64,000 bases of DNA, from assembly GCA_015055615.1 (NCBI GenBank), contig SVHT01000001.1:1-64000 (forward strand), given 5' to 3'. This DNA comes from Clostridiales bacterium. Lineage in GTDB: Bacteria; Bacillota; Clostridia; Christensenellales; Borkfalkiaceae. A program made the position numbers and the translations under genes. This document shows, piece by piece, positions 1-8,504 of the stretch. The stretch's first letter is position 1. Every line of letters begins with the position of its first letter. The notes under the pieces are model-generated. The model was not told the origin of the DNA. It made no database searches and was given only the letters and a program-made list of their open reading frames with translations.

Positions 1-24
1 TAAATATAAAAAGTAAACATCAAC

Positions 25-66
25 AAAAAAGCCACACCCTTGAGATTATAAACTCTTGGATGTGGT
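25..66 (-). terminator. Probable terminator of the AraC-EamA-GH63 operon
   Basis: An imperfect hairpin pairs 32-36 with 61-65, with further pairing inside. Read on the minus strand it is followed by a run of six T (the A-run at 25-30). It lies downstream of the minus-strand GH63 gene and probably ends that operon. A second hairpin at 144-158 (GCCGAT/ATCGGC) is followed by T5 only on the plus strand, so its role is unclear. Confidence 0.45.
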
Positions 67-161
67 TTCTTTGTTTTGAGCCTCTTTAGACCGTTTTAGA
101 AAAATCCCTAATTAAACAGTCCAAACGCCTATCCTTTTTTTTTGCCGATTTCATCGGCTTT

Positions 162-263
162 TTACAGTTCGATTTTTTCTACAATTCTTTCTGCGATTTT
201 TTGCATACCCTTATCGCTTGGAGGTAACGCTACGCCCTCGTGCCAAAATTGTCCGATTGCCAT
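162..263 (-). pseudogene. Possible SGNH-hydrolase C-terminal remnant (33 codons)
   Basis: Overlapping the 3' end of the GH63 gene in another frame is a 33-codon open frame whose last part reads PSDKGMQKIAERIVEKIEL before a stop. That resembles the last block of SGNH/GDSL hydrolases (DxxHP-x-D-x-G-x-x-x-IAE), but the DxxH pair itself is not intact. An intact SGNH hydrolase elsewhere in the window ends in a comparable DNVHPGDSG block. I infer a leftover 3' end of a lost esterase gene onto which the GH63 reading frame now runs. It may be coincidence. Confidence 0.3.
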
Positions 264-1489
264 TCTTCAATAACCTCTCGGCCTTCCAAATAAGCGATCA
301 TATTCGCGGCGAGCGTGTTCCAGCTGGTAAATCCAAGGTTAAAGACGCCTGCGCCCGTTTCGGGGTCGTAATATTCGTGGAAACCGCCGTTTTTTGTGTA
401 ATCGGCTTGCAGGAGCTCGATAGTCTTTTGCGCCAGCTCTCGCGCTTTGTCTGTATAGCCGTAGCGGAGTAAGCCCTTAAACACGAAATAGTTAGACAAT
501 ATCCATACGCCGCCCTGCCAGCTAGACGGATTACCCGTGCCGACGATACGGTACATTTTCTCATATTTGGACAAAGACCGTACCCCGTATCGCGCCCAAA
601 AGGCTTTTTCGTCCAGTAAGTTCTCTTTTACAATGCGCTCTGCCTGCTCTTTGGTGGGGATACCTGCCCACAGCGGTAAAAAGCTGCTCCAACAGCCTAA
701 ACGCTGAATCAGGGTGGAGTAATGTCGCGGGGCGCCGCTGTGCAATAATACGTTTTTGTCGATAGGGCGCAGATTGATATCGCAGCTATAATACATACCG
801 TCTTTTTCGTCGTAGCAATGGCGATTGATTGCAGTTTTCAGCTCCGCGCGACGCGCCGCGTAATACGCTTGTTTTTCCGCGTTGCCGATGAGCTCTGCCA
901 GATACGCCATCGCGCCCAGCTCCATATACATTAGCGAGTTCAAAAAGATGGAAGCAGAACTGTTGTCGGGGCGGTAAAAGGTGGACGGATCGTTGTCCAC
1001 ACCGATTGCAAAATCGTCGAAGAAATAAAAGAGTCCGCTCTCGTGTTTGGCGTTGCTTTCGTAGTAGCCGACGAATTTATCCAGCTTTGGATAGATCTCT
1101 TGCAACCAAGCCACGTCTTTGGTGTATTTGGAAATGAACGCAACGTGTTGCGCAAGGACGGGTTTGTGTACGTTGCGGTGGGGCATAGTCGGCGCGAGCG
1201 AATATTTTGGATCGCTTGCGATCACAATATCAATGCTCCCGTCCGCGCGTTGCTCGTTTAAAAAATTCATAACAGAACCCTTTTCATATGAAAAAAGCGT
1301 GTCCTGTGTGCCTTGTTCGGTTGCGATTTGTCGGACGGCGATATTGTTTGCCCAGTTGCCCCAATCCCACAACTGACAGGGATAGCATCTGCCTTTTGTA
1401 ACTACGATCGATGGGTGTAAAAAATTGCCGGTAGGGGGGCTTAACAGGCTGTTGCCCAGTTTCGTTAAAAAGTTTTTCAAAGCGTTCAT
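230..1489 (-). CDS. GH63-like (alpha/alpha)6 glycosidase
   Basis: A 419-residue cytoplasmic protein without signal peptide. It looks like the mannosylglycerate-hydrolase/GH63 group of (alpha/alpha)6-barrel glycosidases. Visible landmarks are WDWGNW at 41-46, GVDNDP at 163-168 (family position of the general acid, Asp165), PSSWQGGVWILSNY at 321-334, and GGFHEYYDPETG at 368-379 (family position of the general base, Glu372). The start at 1489 is preceded by an AGAAAGGA ribosome binding site. It is the last gene of a minus-strand operon with an EamA-type transporter and an AraC regulator, which suggests hydrolysis of an imported small glycoside; the substrate cannot be read from sequence. The C-terminal 20 residues overlap an unrelated open frame, so the tail may be a late extension. 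Confidence 0.75.
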   Translation of the reverse strand: MNALKNFLTKLGNSLLSPPTGNFLHPSIVVTKGRCYPCQLWDWGNWANNIAVRQIATEQGTQDTLFSYEKGSVMNFLNEQRADGSIDIVIASDPKYSLAPTMPHRNVHKPVLAQHVAFISKYTKDVAWLQEIYPKLDKFVGYYESNAKHESGLFYFFDDFAIGVDNDPSTFYRPDNSSASIFLNSLMYMELGAMAYLAELIGNAEKQAYYAARRAELKTAINRHCYDEKDGMYYSCDINLRPIDKNVLLHSGAPRHYSTLIQRLGCWSSFLPLWAGIPTKEQAERIVKENLLDEKAFWARYGVRSLSKYEKMYRIVGTGNPSSWQGGVWILSNYFVFKGLLRYGYTDKARELAQKTIELLQADYTKNGGFHEYYDPETGAGVFNLGFTSWNTLAANMIAYLEGREVIEEWQSDNFGTRA

Positions 1490-1506
1490 TTTTTTATAGT
1501 CCTTTC

Positions 1507-2430
1507 TTAAAATACGATTACGTTAATGAGCAATAAGCCCGTAAACAAGACGATTAGCCCAACGATACAAAGGGGTTTGATTTTTTCTTTGAAGAAGAGC
1601 GCCGCCATGAGCGAGCTTAAAACAAGCGCCGAGCCTTGCGCCAAGGGATATACTTGAACGGCGGGCAAGCGTTCCGACGCCAACGTTTTAAAATAGGTGT
1701 TGCAAAACAGAAAGATTGCCATAATAAGGATATACAGCACCTTTTGTTTGTCCCAATCCTTTGTTTTTTGGGTATCTGTAAACGTTTCTGCGTGCGCGGG
1801 CTTTTTTTCTTTTAAGCACAAAAATACGACGAGCAATATCACAGCGGAAAAGACGTAGATATAAAAATTAAAAACGGATGCGGGCGCGCCAGTTGCGTTG
1901 TTGTATTTAAAGATTTTTTGCGTAAAATCGGTGATGCCGTTGGAAAGCCCGACAACGAGCAATAAAAGCAGGGAAAGAATCCCCAGTTTTGCCTTGATTT
2001 GATTGCTGTAAAGGGTCATTAAAATAACGGAGATAAACAATAAAACCAAACCGATAATTTGACTGCAAGAAATCCGTTCTTGATAAAACGCCAACGAGAG
2101 TAAAATGGGTACGAGTAAGCCCATAGAAACGAAAGTATCTACCGCTGTGTAGGCGCTTTTTTGTACTGCAATCAGCCACGAAACGATAAAGACGCAGGTG
2201 GACGCGCCGGCGAGGGCGGCGATCCCGAGGACTTTTTTATCGACAGCCAAGCTTTCGATACCGCCATCGATAAGAACGAAAATAAACCCAACGGGAATAC
2301 AAAAGAGCATACGGATAAAATTCGTTAAAACGGCGCTTTTTATGCCGTTGGTTTTATTGCTTACCTTTTTGGCGACAAAGCCCTTAACTCCGCCACTGCA
2401 TATCGAAATCAATAAAAATAAGTATCCCAT
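1507..2430 (-). CDS. EamA/DMT-superfamily transporter
   Basis: A 307-residue, very hydrophobic protein with about ten predicted membrane segments in two halves, the arrangement of drug/metabolite (DMT) transporters with two EamA domains. Hydrophobic stretches start right at the N-terminus (MGYLFLLISICSGGVKGF) and end in VGLIVLFTGLLLINVIVF. A charged loop with EKKPAHAETFTDTQKTKDWD separates segments in the second half. It starts 9 bases after the AraC gene stop and ends 17 bases before the GH63 start, so the three genes should be cotranscribed. By context it probably moves a sugar or glycoside, but DMT substrates cannot be told from sequence and other metabolites are possible. Confidence 0.75.
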   Translation of the reverse strand: MGYLFLLISICSGGVKGFVAKKVSNKTNGIKSAVLTNFIRMLFCIPVGFIFVLIDGGIESLAVDKKVLGIAALAGASTCVFIVSWLIAVQKSAYTAVDTFVSMGLLVPILLSLAFYQERISCSQIIGLVLLFISVILMTLYSNQIKAKLGILSLLLLLVVGLSNGITDFTQKIFKYNNATGAPASVFNFYIYVFSAVILLVVFLCLKEKKPAHAETFTDTQKTKDWDKQKVLYILIMAIFLFCNTYFKTLASERLPAVQVYPLAQGSALVLSSLMAALFFKEKIKPLCIVGLIVLFTGLLLINVIVF

Positions 2431-2439
2431 AAAACTCCT

Positions 2440-3264
2440 TTACCGATTATGATTTTTGCGGTATGCAAACGGAGTGCAACCGTATTTTTTCTTGAAGACC
2501 TTGATAAAATACGCGGTGTTAGAAAAGCCGAGCAGTTCGGCAATTTCATTAACGGGGATATCCCCGTACAGCAGATATTTCTCTGCTTTTTTTAGGCGCT
2601 GGTCTATGCGGTATTGCGAAGGGGAAAGCCCCGTGAATTTTTGAAACAATACGCGGAGATACACTTCGCTGATGTTGCAAAGCTTTGCTAATTTTGCAAC
2701 CGATATATTGCTTTCCACGTTTGCGTCTAAGAAATGTAAAGCCCTTGAAACAACGGAATACCCTTGCTCTCTGGTTAACGCGAAAAAACGGCTATTTTCG
2801 CCCAATTCGGATACGATTTGTAATAAAATTGCCTTAAAACGCGCTTTTGTATTTCTGATTGGGGAGCGGAGATAACTTTCCGCGCGGTCGACCAAGGCGA
2901 CGATTTCTTCGTTTGTGTTGAAAATGACAATATCTTTATTAAGCGAAATTTTTTGGCGGTTTTCGTCGAAGATATAAAAATTTATCCCCACAGTACCGCT
3001 GTTTTCGTTTTTAAAATTAGAAAATCGGACCTTGTATTGACTGCCGAGCGCAGTATAGACGAGATTGCCGCTTTTTGCAAAAAATTTTGTGCCGTTGGGC
3101 AATTCGTATTCAGCGTCGCAACCGTCGAGATAGAGAAACAGCTCTTGTTTTTTTGGCGTATCCAAACAAGAAAAAGAGTTTGTCGTTTTCCAAAATTGCC
3201 GCAGTATGTCCAAAAACTCAACGTCGTAATTGGTTTTATATAATTCGTCAATGCTCTTTTTCAA
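2440..3264 (-). CDS. AraC-family transcriptional regulator
   Basis: A 274-residue protein with an N-terminal effector-binding part (cupin-like beta region, about 1-150) and a C-terminal double helix-turn-helix (about 170-270). The C-terminal part carries the AraC signatures ISVAKLAKLCNISEVYLRVLF and VNEIAELLGFSNTAYFIKVFKKKYGCTPFAYRK. It is first in the operon with the EamA transporter and GH63 enzyme, and divergent from the glycosidase-like gene at 3450. It therefore probably senses a sugar and controls one or both units. Its promoter is at 3308-3336 on the minus strand. The start at 3264 is preceded by a GGAGGGTAAA-type site. Family certain, effector unknown. Confidence 0.85.
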   Translation of the reverse strand: MKKSIDELYKTNYDVEFLDILRQFWKTTNSFSCLDTPKKQELFLYLDGCDAEYELPNGTKFFAKSGNLVYTALGSQYKVRFSNFKNENSGTVGINFYIFDENRQKISLNKDIVIFNTNEEIVALVDRAESYLRSPIRNTKARFKAILLQIVSELGENSRFFALTREQGYSVVSRALHFLDANVESNISVAKLAKLCNISEVYLRVLFQKFTGLSPSQYRIDQRLKKAEKYLLYGDIPVNEIAELLGFSNTAYFIKVFKKKYGCTPFAYRKNHNR

Positions 3265-3307
3265 AGTGGTTTACCCTCCAAAGCGTTTAGATGTCTTGTA
3301 TAAATTT

Positions 3308-3336
3308 ATTATATAATAAAGGTATAAAAGTGGCAA
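3308..3336 (-). promoter_or_regulatory. Promoter of the AraC-EamA-GH63 operon
   Basis: On the minus strand: -35 TTGCCA (3331-3336), 17-base spacer, -10 TATAAT (3308-3313). It drives the AraC gene 44 bases downstream. Confidence 0.65.
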
Positions 3337-3449
3337 CTGTTTTGCGGACATAGTTTCGTTTTGTTATATTTTTAATATTGATATTGTTATTGATGTTTGT
3401 TATGTTTTGCGATAAAATAGAAGAAAAGAAAATAGGAAGGAACAACAAA

Positions 3450-4895
3450 ATGAAACAAAAAGATTGGAAAATTGTCTACTCAAAATACGAGGGTATGGAA
3501 AAAAGGACGGTAGAACTGCTTTCTAAGGAGGTGGGCAAGTATATTATCCGTGAGGAGGGCGTGTATACGCTGTACGTTTTGCCTTGCGAAAAAGAGGGCG
3601 GCGAGATTGAAAAAAATGCAATTCTCGTCGGGTTGTATAACGAAAGCGCATTAATCCGTAAATACGTAAAGGCGGAAGAAATCAAGCCGAACGGATTTTT
3701 GGTCAAAGTGATAAAAAATCCGCAAAACGAAGAGGGGCGCATCATTATTTTGACGGCGAACGACGAAAGGGAACTCTTTTATGCGGCGGTCAGTTTTTTG
3801 GACGATTATATCCCCGATAACACCCCCTGGCACGGTGCGGTGCGTATGCAACAGATTATCTTCGACGAACCGCTCAATGAATATGCTTATAGTGAAACCG
3901 CGCAAAACAAAACGCGTAGTGTTTTCACCTGGGGACACCCCATCAACGATTATCGGGCGTATATCGACAATATGGCGCGCTTAAAGCTCAATCAGCTGAT
4001 TATTTGGAACGACTATATGCCTCTTAACGTGGAAGAGATTATCGACTACGCGCACTCGTACGGCATAGGGGTGATTTTTGGCTACGCGTGGGGTTGGAAA
4101 CCGGGTTTTGGTAAAAACATTACCGACATCAGCGATAAGCGTTTGCAGGAGCTAAAAGCGGAAATTATCAAGGAATACGAGGATAATTACGCAAAAATCG
4201 CTTGCGACGGCATCTATTTTCAGTCCTTTACTGAAAACGAGAACGAGTACGTTGGGGGGAGGCTGATTGCCGAGGCGGTGCGCGTACTCGTCAACGATAC
4301 GGGGTCTACCCTTTTGCAAAAATATCCAAACTTGAAATTGCAATTTGGGTTGCACGCTATGTCTGTTAAAAACCATTTGGACGAAATAGCAAAGGTGGAC
4401 AAGCGCATTGAGATTTTGTGGGAAGACTGCGGTTCGTTTCCGTACCATTATACCCCGATTGTTAAGGACGAAAAAGCATTTGCGGACACGATAGAGTTCA
4501 CCAAAAAGATTTTGACCCTTCGCGGTGACGCGCCCGTGGGCTTGCTGTTCAAAGGTATGATGACCTTGGATTGGAGGCGCTTTTGTCGTCAGAGGGGACC
4601 GTTCGTGCTGGGTGAAAATGCGCAAGAGGTTACCGCGCACGATATGCGTATGCGCCATTACGCTTGGAAAATTTTCTCTGCGGAGTGGATGCAGTACGGA
4701 AAATATGCAATGGAAATGCTGAAAGTCATCAAGGAAAACGCGCTCGGCGAAGTCAATATGTGTATGGCGGGGGCGTACGACGGCGGTATCTATCTTCCGC
4801 AGGCGCTTTGCGCGCAGATGTTCCGTACGTTGGATGACGATTACGGCGAAACCTTGAAAAAGGTGGCGCAAAGAGATAAAGTCATTATCGGTTAA
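3450..4895 (+). CDS. TIM-barrel glycosidase-like protein (GH20/GH67-related layout)
   Basis: A 481-residue cytoplasmic protein. The start chosen is the ATG at 3450 behind AGGAAGG; an upstream in-frame extension to 3378 has no ribosome binding site. Residues ~1-130 form a small alpha/beta domain like the GH20-domain-2 / GH67 N-terminal fold, with ILTANDERELFYAAVSFLDDY as in family members that precede a catalytic barrel. A TIM barrel follows, with IDNMARLKLNQLIIWND, YGIGVIFGYAWGWKPGF and CDGIYFQSFTENENEY. The FTENENE segment and ILWEDCGSFPYHY hold acidic residues that could be catalytic. No signal peptide. I cannot assign a CAZy family. It faces the AraC regulator divergently, so it probably acts on a sugar-derived substrate. 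Confidence 0.6.
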   Translation: MKQKDWKIVYSKYEGMEKRTVELLSKEVGKYIIREEGVYTLYVLPCEKEGGEIEKNAILVGLYNESALIRKYVKAEEIKPNGFLVKVIKNPQNEEGRIIILTANDERELFYAAVSFLDDYIPDNTPWHGAVRMQQIIFDEPLNEYAYSETAQNKTRSVFTWGHPINDYRAYIDNMARLKLNQLIIWNDYMPLNVEEIIDYAHSYGIGVIFGYAWGWKPGFGKNITDISDKRLQELKAEIIKEYEDNYAKIACDGIYFQSFTENENEYVGGRLIAEAVRVLVNDTGSTLLQKYPNLKLQFGLHAMSVKNHLDEIAKVDKRIEILWEDCGSFPYHYTPIVKDEKAFADTIEFTKKILTLRGDAPVGLLFKGMMTLDWRRFCRQRGPFVLGENAQEVTAHDMRMRHYAWKIFSAEWMQYGKYAMEMLKVIKENALGEVNMCMAGAYDGGIYLPQALCAQMFRTLDDDYGETLKKVAQRDKVIIG

Positions 4896-4946
4896 AAAGG
4901 TTGTAGGTTTGGCGGAAAAATCAACGTTTTTATCGTTTTTTGCATA

Positions 4947-4975
4947 TTGACAGGGTTGGAAAAAAGTAGTATAAT
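4947..4975 (+). promoter_or_regulatory. Promoter of the PHP-domain gene
   Basis: TTGACA (4947-4952), 17-base spacer, TATAAT (4970-4975): a consensus vegetative promoter 35 bases before the GTG start. Confidence 0.8.
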
Positions 4976-5009
4976 ACGTCTATAAAAAGCTAAGGTGGAG
5001 GTAACGACC

Positions 5010-6281
5010 GTGGCGCAGAAAATGATAGACGTTTTTCCTAAGGTGTTTCTTGCTGATAAAACGCAAACGATCTACGTAAAAATCAATGGTTTGAAGGTAG
5101 ACGAGCGGGTATTGATAAAAGTCCAACCGATGGAAAAATATGCTGTCAAACACACCGAAAATTACCGCGTTGACGAGGAAGAGCGGTATACGTACGTCGA
5201 GATGCGCTCGGAGGGGAACGGCGTATATTCTTACGAATATCCGTTTTTTGACGAACAGAAATTCGACGTAAAAATCAAGGTGGGCGAAGAAGTTTTACTT
5301 TGTACGCACGTGTATTCGGTTTGCCAAGATTTGGCAAAGTTGAAGGCGTATAAAGGGGATACCCATTTGCACAGTAACCGTTCGGACGGCGAGGGGACTC
5401 CCTTTGAGGTGGCTTGTCACTATCGCGCGGCGGGGTACGATTTTATTGCAATCACCGACCATCATCGTTATGCGCCGTCGTTGGAAGGAAAATCGGCTGT
5501 GGAAAAATGGACGAAGGACTTTGTCGTCTTTAAGGGAGAGGAAGTCCACAATCGGGATATGGGATATTTCCATATCATCAATTTCGACGGCGATTTCAGC
5601 GTAAACGATGTCGTGGAAACGCAGGACGAATACGTGCAGAGCGAAGTGGCGAAAATTCTTGCAAAGGGGGATATTCCCGATACGGTTGCGGACAAATACG
5701 ATTGCGCGTATCGAATTTTTATTGCGGAACAAATCCAAAAAGGGGGCGGCTTGGCGATTATGGCGCACCCGTATTGGGACGTTTACGGCGAATACCATAT
5801 GCCGACGGCGACGACGGAATATCTGTTAAAGCAAGGTGCCTTTGATGCTTTGGAGCTGTTGGCTGCCGATGATTTTGATGGAAACGGCGACAATCTGCAA
5901 ATTGCGCTTTGGACTGATTTGCGCGCGACTGGGTATAAAATTCCCGTGCTGGGCGCGTCCGATTCGCACAGCTGCATTGCGCCCGATTCATTGTTTAACC
6001 GTCAGTTTTCCTTGGTATTTGCGGACGGTTTCGACGGTATCAAATCGGCAATAAAGGCGGAGCGTAGCGTAGCGGTGTTGTCCTTTAACGACGAAAATTT
6101 CCTTGCGTTCGGTTCTTTCCGCTACGTCAAATACGCGCGGTTTTTACTGAAAGAATACTTTCCCGCGTACAAGAAGTTGACGGCGAAACACGCGGCTGCA
6201 ATGTTAGCAGAGGACGCCAATGCTGTTATGGCGGTGGAAAGTGAAATTGTGGCGTTCAATCAAAAATTCTTTGCGTTTTGA
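5010..6281 (+). CDS. PHP-domain metal-dependent phosphoesterase
   Basis: About 423 residues. The start chosen is GTG at 5010, eight bases after AAGGTGGAGG (4992-5001); a GTG at 4995 would lie inside that ribosome binding site. Residues ~1-110 form a beta-rich N-terminal domain. The PHP domain follows with its metal-ligand signatures GDTHLHSNRSDGEG, YDFIAITDHH, FKGEEVH, MAHPYWD and LGASDSHS. PHP proteins hydrolyse phosphoesters or related bonds using a cluster of metal ions. This domain order (beta domain then PHP) occurs in stand-alone enzymes of polysaccharide and nucleotide metabolism. The gene has its own promoter and terminator, so it is probably monocistronic. Substrate unknown. Confidence 0.8.
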   Translation: MAQKMIDVFPKVFLADKTQTIYVKINGLKVDERVLIKVQPMEKYAVKHTENYRVDEEERYTYVEMRSEGNGVYSYEYPFFDEQKFDVKIKVGEEVLLCTHVYSVCQDLAKLKAYKGDTHLHSNRSDGEGTPFEVACHYRAAGYDFIAITDHHRYAPSLEGKSAVEKWTKDFVVFKGEEVHNRDMGYFHIINFDGDFSVNDVVETQDEYVQSEVAKILAKGDIPDTVADKYDCAYRIFIAEQIQKGGGLAIMAHPYWDVYGEYHMPTATTEYLLKQGAFDALELLAADDFDGNGDNLQIALWTDLRATGYKIPVLGASDSHSCIAPDSLFNRQFSLVFADGFDGIKSAIKAERSVAVLSFNDENFLAFGSFRYVKYARFLLKEYFPAYKKLTAKHAAAMLAEDANAVMAVESEIVAFNQKFFAF

Positions 6282-6298
6282 TAGATGATTTTATAGAC

Positions 6299-6337
6299 AA
6301 AAACGGCTTGGCTGTATAAACGGCGCGCCGTTTTTTT
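6299..6337 (+). terminator. Terminator after the PHP-domain gene
   Basis: AAAAACGGC (6299-6307) pairs with GCCGTTTTT (6327-6335) and a T-run follows. The 6282-6581 interval holds this terminator and the ecf promoter; a 40-codon ATG frame at 6351 has no ribosome binding site. Confidence 0.7.
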
Positions 6338-6483
6338 GTTGCAATAAAAAATGAAAGGGAGAGGTTCGGCGCAATTGGAAAAAGTAATTGCTAAGCAAGT
6401 TTACAATGTAGAGTATCGATTTAAAAGACTTTTTTTATGTCTAAAAGCGTTTTTTTCGCGTTTGAACACATAATTTCACCTCA

Positions 6484-6518
6484 TTTTCATTGTAAAATGA
6501 AAAAGAATCTGTTATAAT
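6484..6518 (+). promoter_or_regulatory. ecf operon promoter with overlapping inverted repeat
   Basis: -35 TTGTAA (6490-6495), 17-base spacer, -10 TATAAT (6513-6518). An inverted repeat TTTTCAT (6484-6490)/ATGAAAA (6497-6503) with a 6-base spacer straddles the -35 box, the position of a repressor operator. The regulator is unknown. Confidence 0.6.
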
Positions 6519-6581
6519 AAGGTGGAATATAAATTGAGGAGTATGCCCTTTTGCAGAATTTTGCAAAGAAAAAGGAAGAAA

Positions 6582-8504
6582 ATGACGGCTATCAAGTTTG
6601 AAAAAGTGCATTTTTCCTACGCGGACGACGAACAGACGGAGGAGTTTTTTGCCGAAGAAAAGGCTTTTTCTTTGGACGGAGTGGATTTTTCCGTGGAAGA
6701 AGGAGAATTTGTCGCCGTTTTGGGGCATAACGGAAGCGGAAAATCGACGCTTGCTCGTTTGACGAACGGATTGCTTTCGCCTACGGACGGTGAGATTACC
6801 GTCTTTGGCTTGGACGCGAAAAATCCCAAAAACCTCTTTGAAATCCGCAAACAAGTGGGGATTGTATTTCAAAACCCCGACAATCAAACGGTGGCGTCTA
6901 TCGTGGAAGACGACGTGGCGTTCGGTCCTGAAAACATCGGCGTGAACCGTGAAGAAATTGGGCAACGTATCTCGTTTGCGCTCGACTCTGTGGGGATGTC
7001 CGATTTTCGCCACGCAACTCCTACCCGTCTTTCGGGCGGACAAAAACAACGTATTGCGCTCGCAGGGGTATTGGCGCTCAAACCGCGCGTCATGATTTTG
7101 GACGAGGCAACGGCAATGCTCGACCCTCGTGGCAGAAAGGAAGTTATGGACGTCGTTTTGCGCCTCAACCGTGAAGAAAAAATCACGGTGATTTTGATTA
7201 CGCATTTCCCCGAAGAGGCGATGCTTGCCGACCGAGCAATCGTTATGAGCGCGGGGCGTATCGTGATGGAGGGCAAACCTGCCGACGTTTTTGCCCGTGA
7301 AACGGAGCTTGAAAAATACGCGTTGACGTTGCCCAGACAAATTCGCGCCTGTCGCGGACTTCGCCAAGGCGGTATAGCCGTGGAAGATACCATGGACGAA
7401 AATGCGATTGCCGACGCGGTTTTGGCGGTTGCGCACGGTGGAAATTCGGTTGTTAAAAAGGTAACGCAACAGGACGAAGAAACAAAAACGGCGGGGGACG
7501 GTACGCAATCAACGGCGCAGAATCCCGAAATAGCCGAGGAAGGGGCGGTACGTTGCGACCATCTTTCCTTTGTCTACAATCCCAAATCTCCCTTTGAAAC
7601 GCATGCGCTGGACAACGTCCGTTTAGAGATTAAACCGGGGGACTTTTTCGGGATTATCGGGCATACGGGTAGTGGTAAATCGACTTTTGTGCAACATTTG
7701 AACGCGCTGTTAAAGGTGCCTTCGGCGCAGAAAAAATACAAGGCGAAAAAACCCAAAAAGGGGCAACCTATACCCCCGAAGACGGTTTTGACAGTCAACG
7801 GGTTTGACCTTACCGATAAAAAGACGGATTTTAAGGCTCTCCGCAGTAAAGTCGGCATGGTTTTTCAATATCCCGAGTATCAGTTGTTTGCTGAAACGGT
7901 TTTCGAGGACGTTGCGTTTGGCTTGAAGAATTTTAACAAAGACGTCAAGGAAACAGATGTGGAAACAGCTGTCCGCGAGGCGTTGGAAACGGTGGGATTG
8001 AACTACGAACAGATAAAAGGCCGTTCGCCGTTTGAATTGTCGGGCGGACAAAAACGCCGAGTGGCGATTGCGGGCGTCATCGTAACGAAACCGCAAATTT
8101 TGGTTTTGGACGAGCCTGCTGCAGGGCTTGATCCCCTTGGCAAAGAAGAGATTATGGCGCTCTTGCACAAAATTCACGGCGATTGGTGCAAGACGGTAAT
8201 TATCGTTTCGCACGATATGGACGAAATTGCGGAAAACTGCAACCGCGCGGCGGTGTTCTCGGAAGGGAAAATCGTGGTTACGGACACCCCCAAGGGGCTG
8301 TTTGACGACGTGGAAAAAATTCTGTCTTTGGGTTTGGACGTGCCGTTTACGGCGAAGATTGCGCAAAAATGTAGGGAACACGGTATAGAAATCGGCTGTG
8401 ATTATACCGTTTCCGATTTTGTGCAAAAAACGTTGGAATATATCAAAACGCAGGGGGACGTAACGCGATTAACGCAACCCGAAGGGGGGCAGATAGATGC
8501 GTGA
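6582..8504 (+). CDS. Fused energy-coupling factor ATPases EcfA1-EcfA2
   Basis: A 640-residue protein with two complete ABC ATPase domains in one chain. Start chosen: ATG 6582 behind AAAGGAAG; an in-frame GTG at 6522 lacks a ribosome site. Domain 1 has Walker A GHNGSGKST, Q-loop VFQNPDNQ, signature LSGGQKQR and Walker B VMILDEATAMLD. A linker of about 60 polar residues leads to domain 2, with Walker A GHTGSGKST, VFQYPEYQ, LSGGQKRR and LVLDEPAAGLD. In most Firmicutes ecfA1 and ecfA2 are separate adjacent genes, so the fusion is unusual. The protein powers group II ECF vitamin importers with EcfT (next gene, overlapping by 8 bases) and S-components encoded elsewhere; none is in this window. Confidence 0.92.
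   Translation: MTAIKFEKVHFSYADDEQTEEFFAEEKAFSLDGVDFSVEEGEFVAVLGHNGSGKSTLARLTNGLLSPTDGEITVFGLDAKNPKNLFEIRKQVGIVFQNPDNQTVASIVEDDVAFGPENIGVNREEIGQRISFALDSVGMSDFRHATPTRLSGGQKQRIALAGVLALKPRVMILDEATAMLDPRGRKEVMDVVLRLNREEKITVILITHFPEEAMLADRAIVMSAGRIVMEGKPADVFARETELEKYALTLPRQIRACRGLRQGGIAVEDTMDENAIADAVLAVAHGGNSVVKKVTQQDEETKTAGDGTQSTAQNPEIAEEGAVRCDHLSFVYNPKSPFETHALDNVRLEIKPGDFFGIIGHTGSGKSTFVQHLNALLKVPSAQKKYKAKKPKKGQPIPPKTVLTVNGFDLTDKKTDFKALRSKVGMVFQYPEYQLFAETVFEDVAFGLKNFNKDVKETDVETAVREALETVGLNYEQIKGRSPFELSGGQKRRVAIAGVIVTKPQILVLDEPAAGLDPLGKEEIMALLHKIHGDWCKTVIIVSHDMDEIAENCNRAAVFSEGKIVVTDTPKGLFDDVEKILSLGLDVPFTAKIAQKCREHGIEIGCDYTVSDFVQKTLEYIKTQGDVTRLTQPEGGQIDA

Noticed and set aside
144-158. Hairpin GCCGAT/ATCGGC with T5 as the GH63 terminator.
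   Set aside because: Its T-run is on the plus strand while the gene is on the minus strand. The hairpin at 32-65 fits better.
6351-6473. 40-codon ATG frame between the PHP gene and ecfA.
   Set aside because: No ribosome binding site, just after a terminator, no similarity.
6441-7508. 355-codon minus-strand open frame over the fused EcfA gene.
   Set aside because: Shadow of a conserved ABC ATPase; no recognisable domain.
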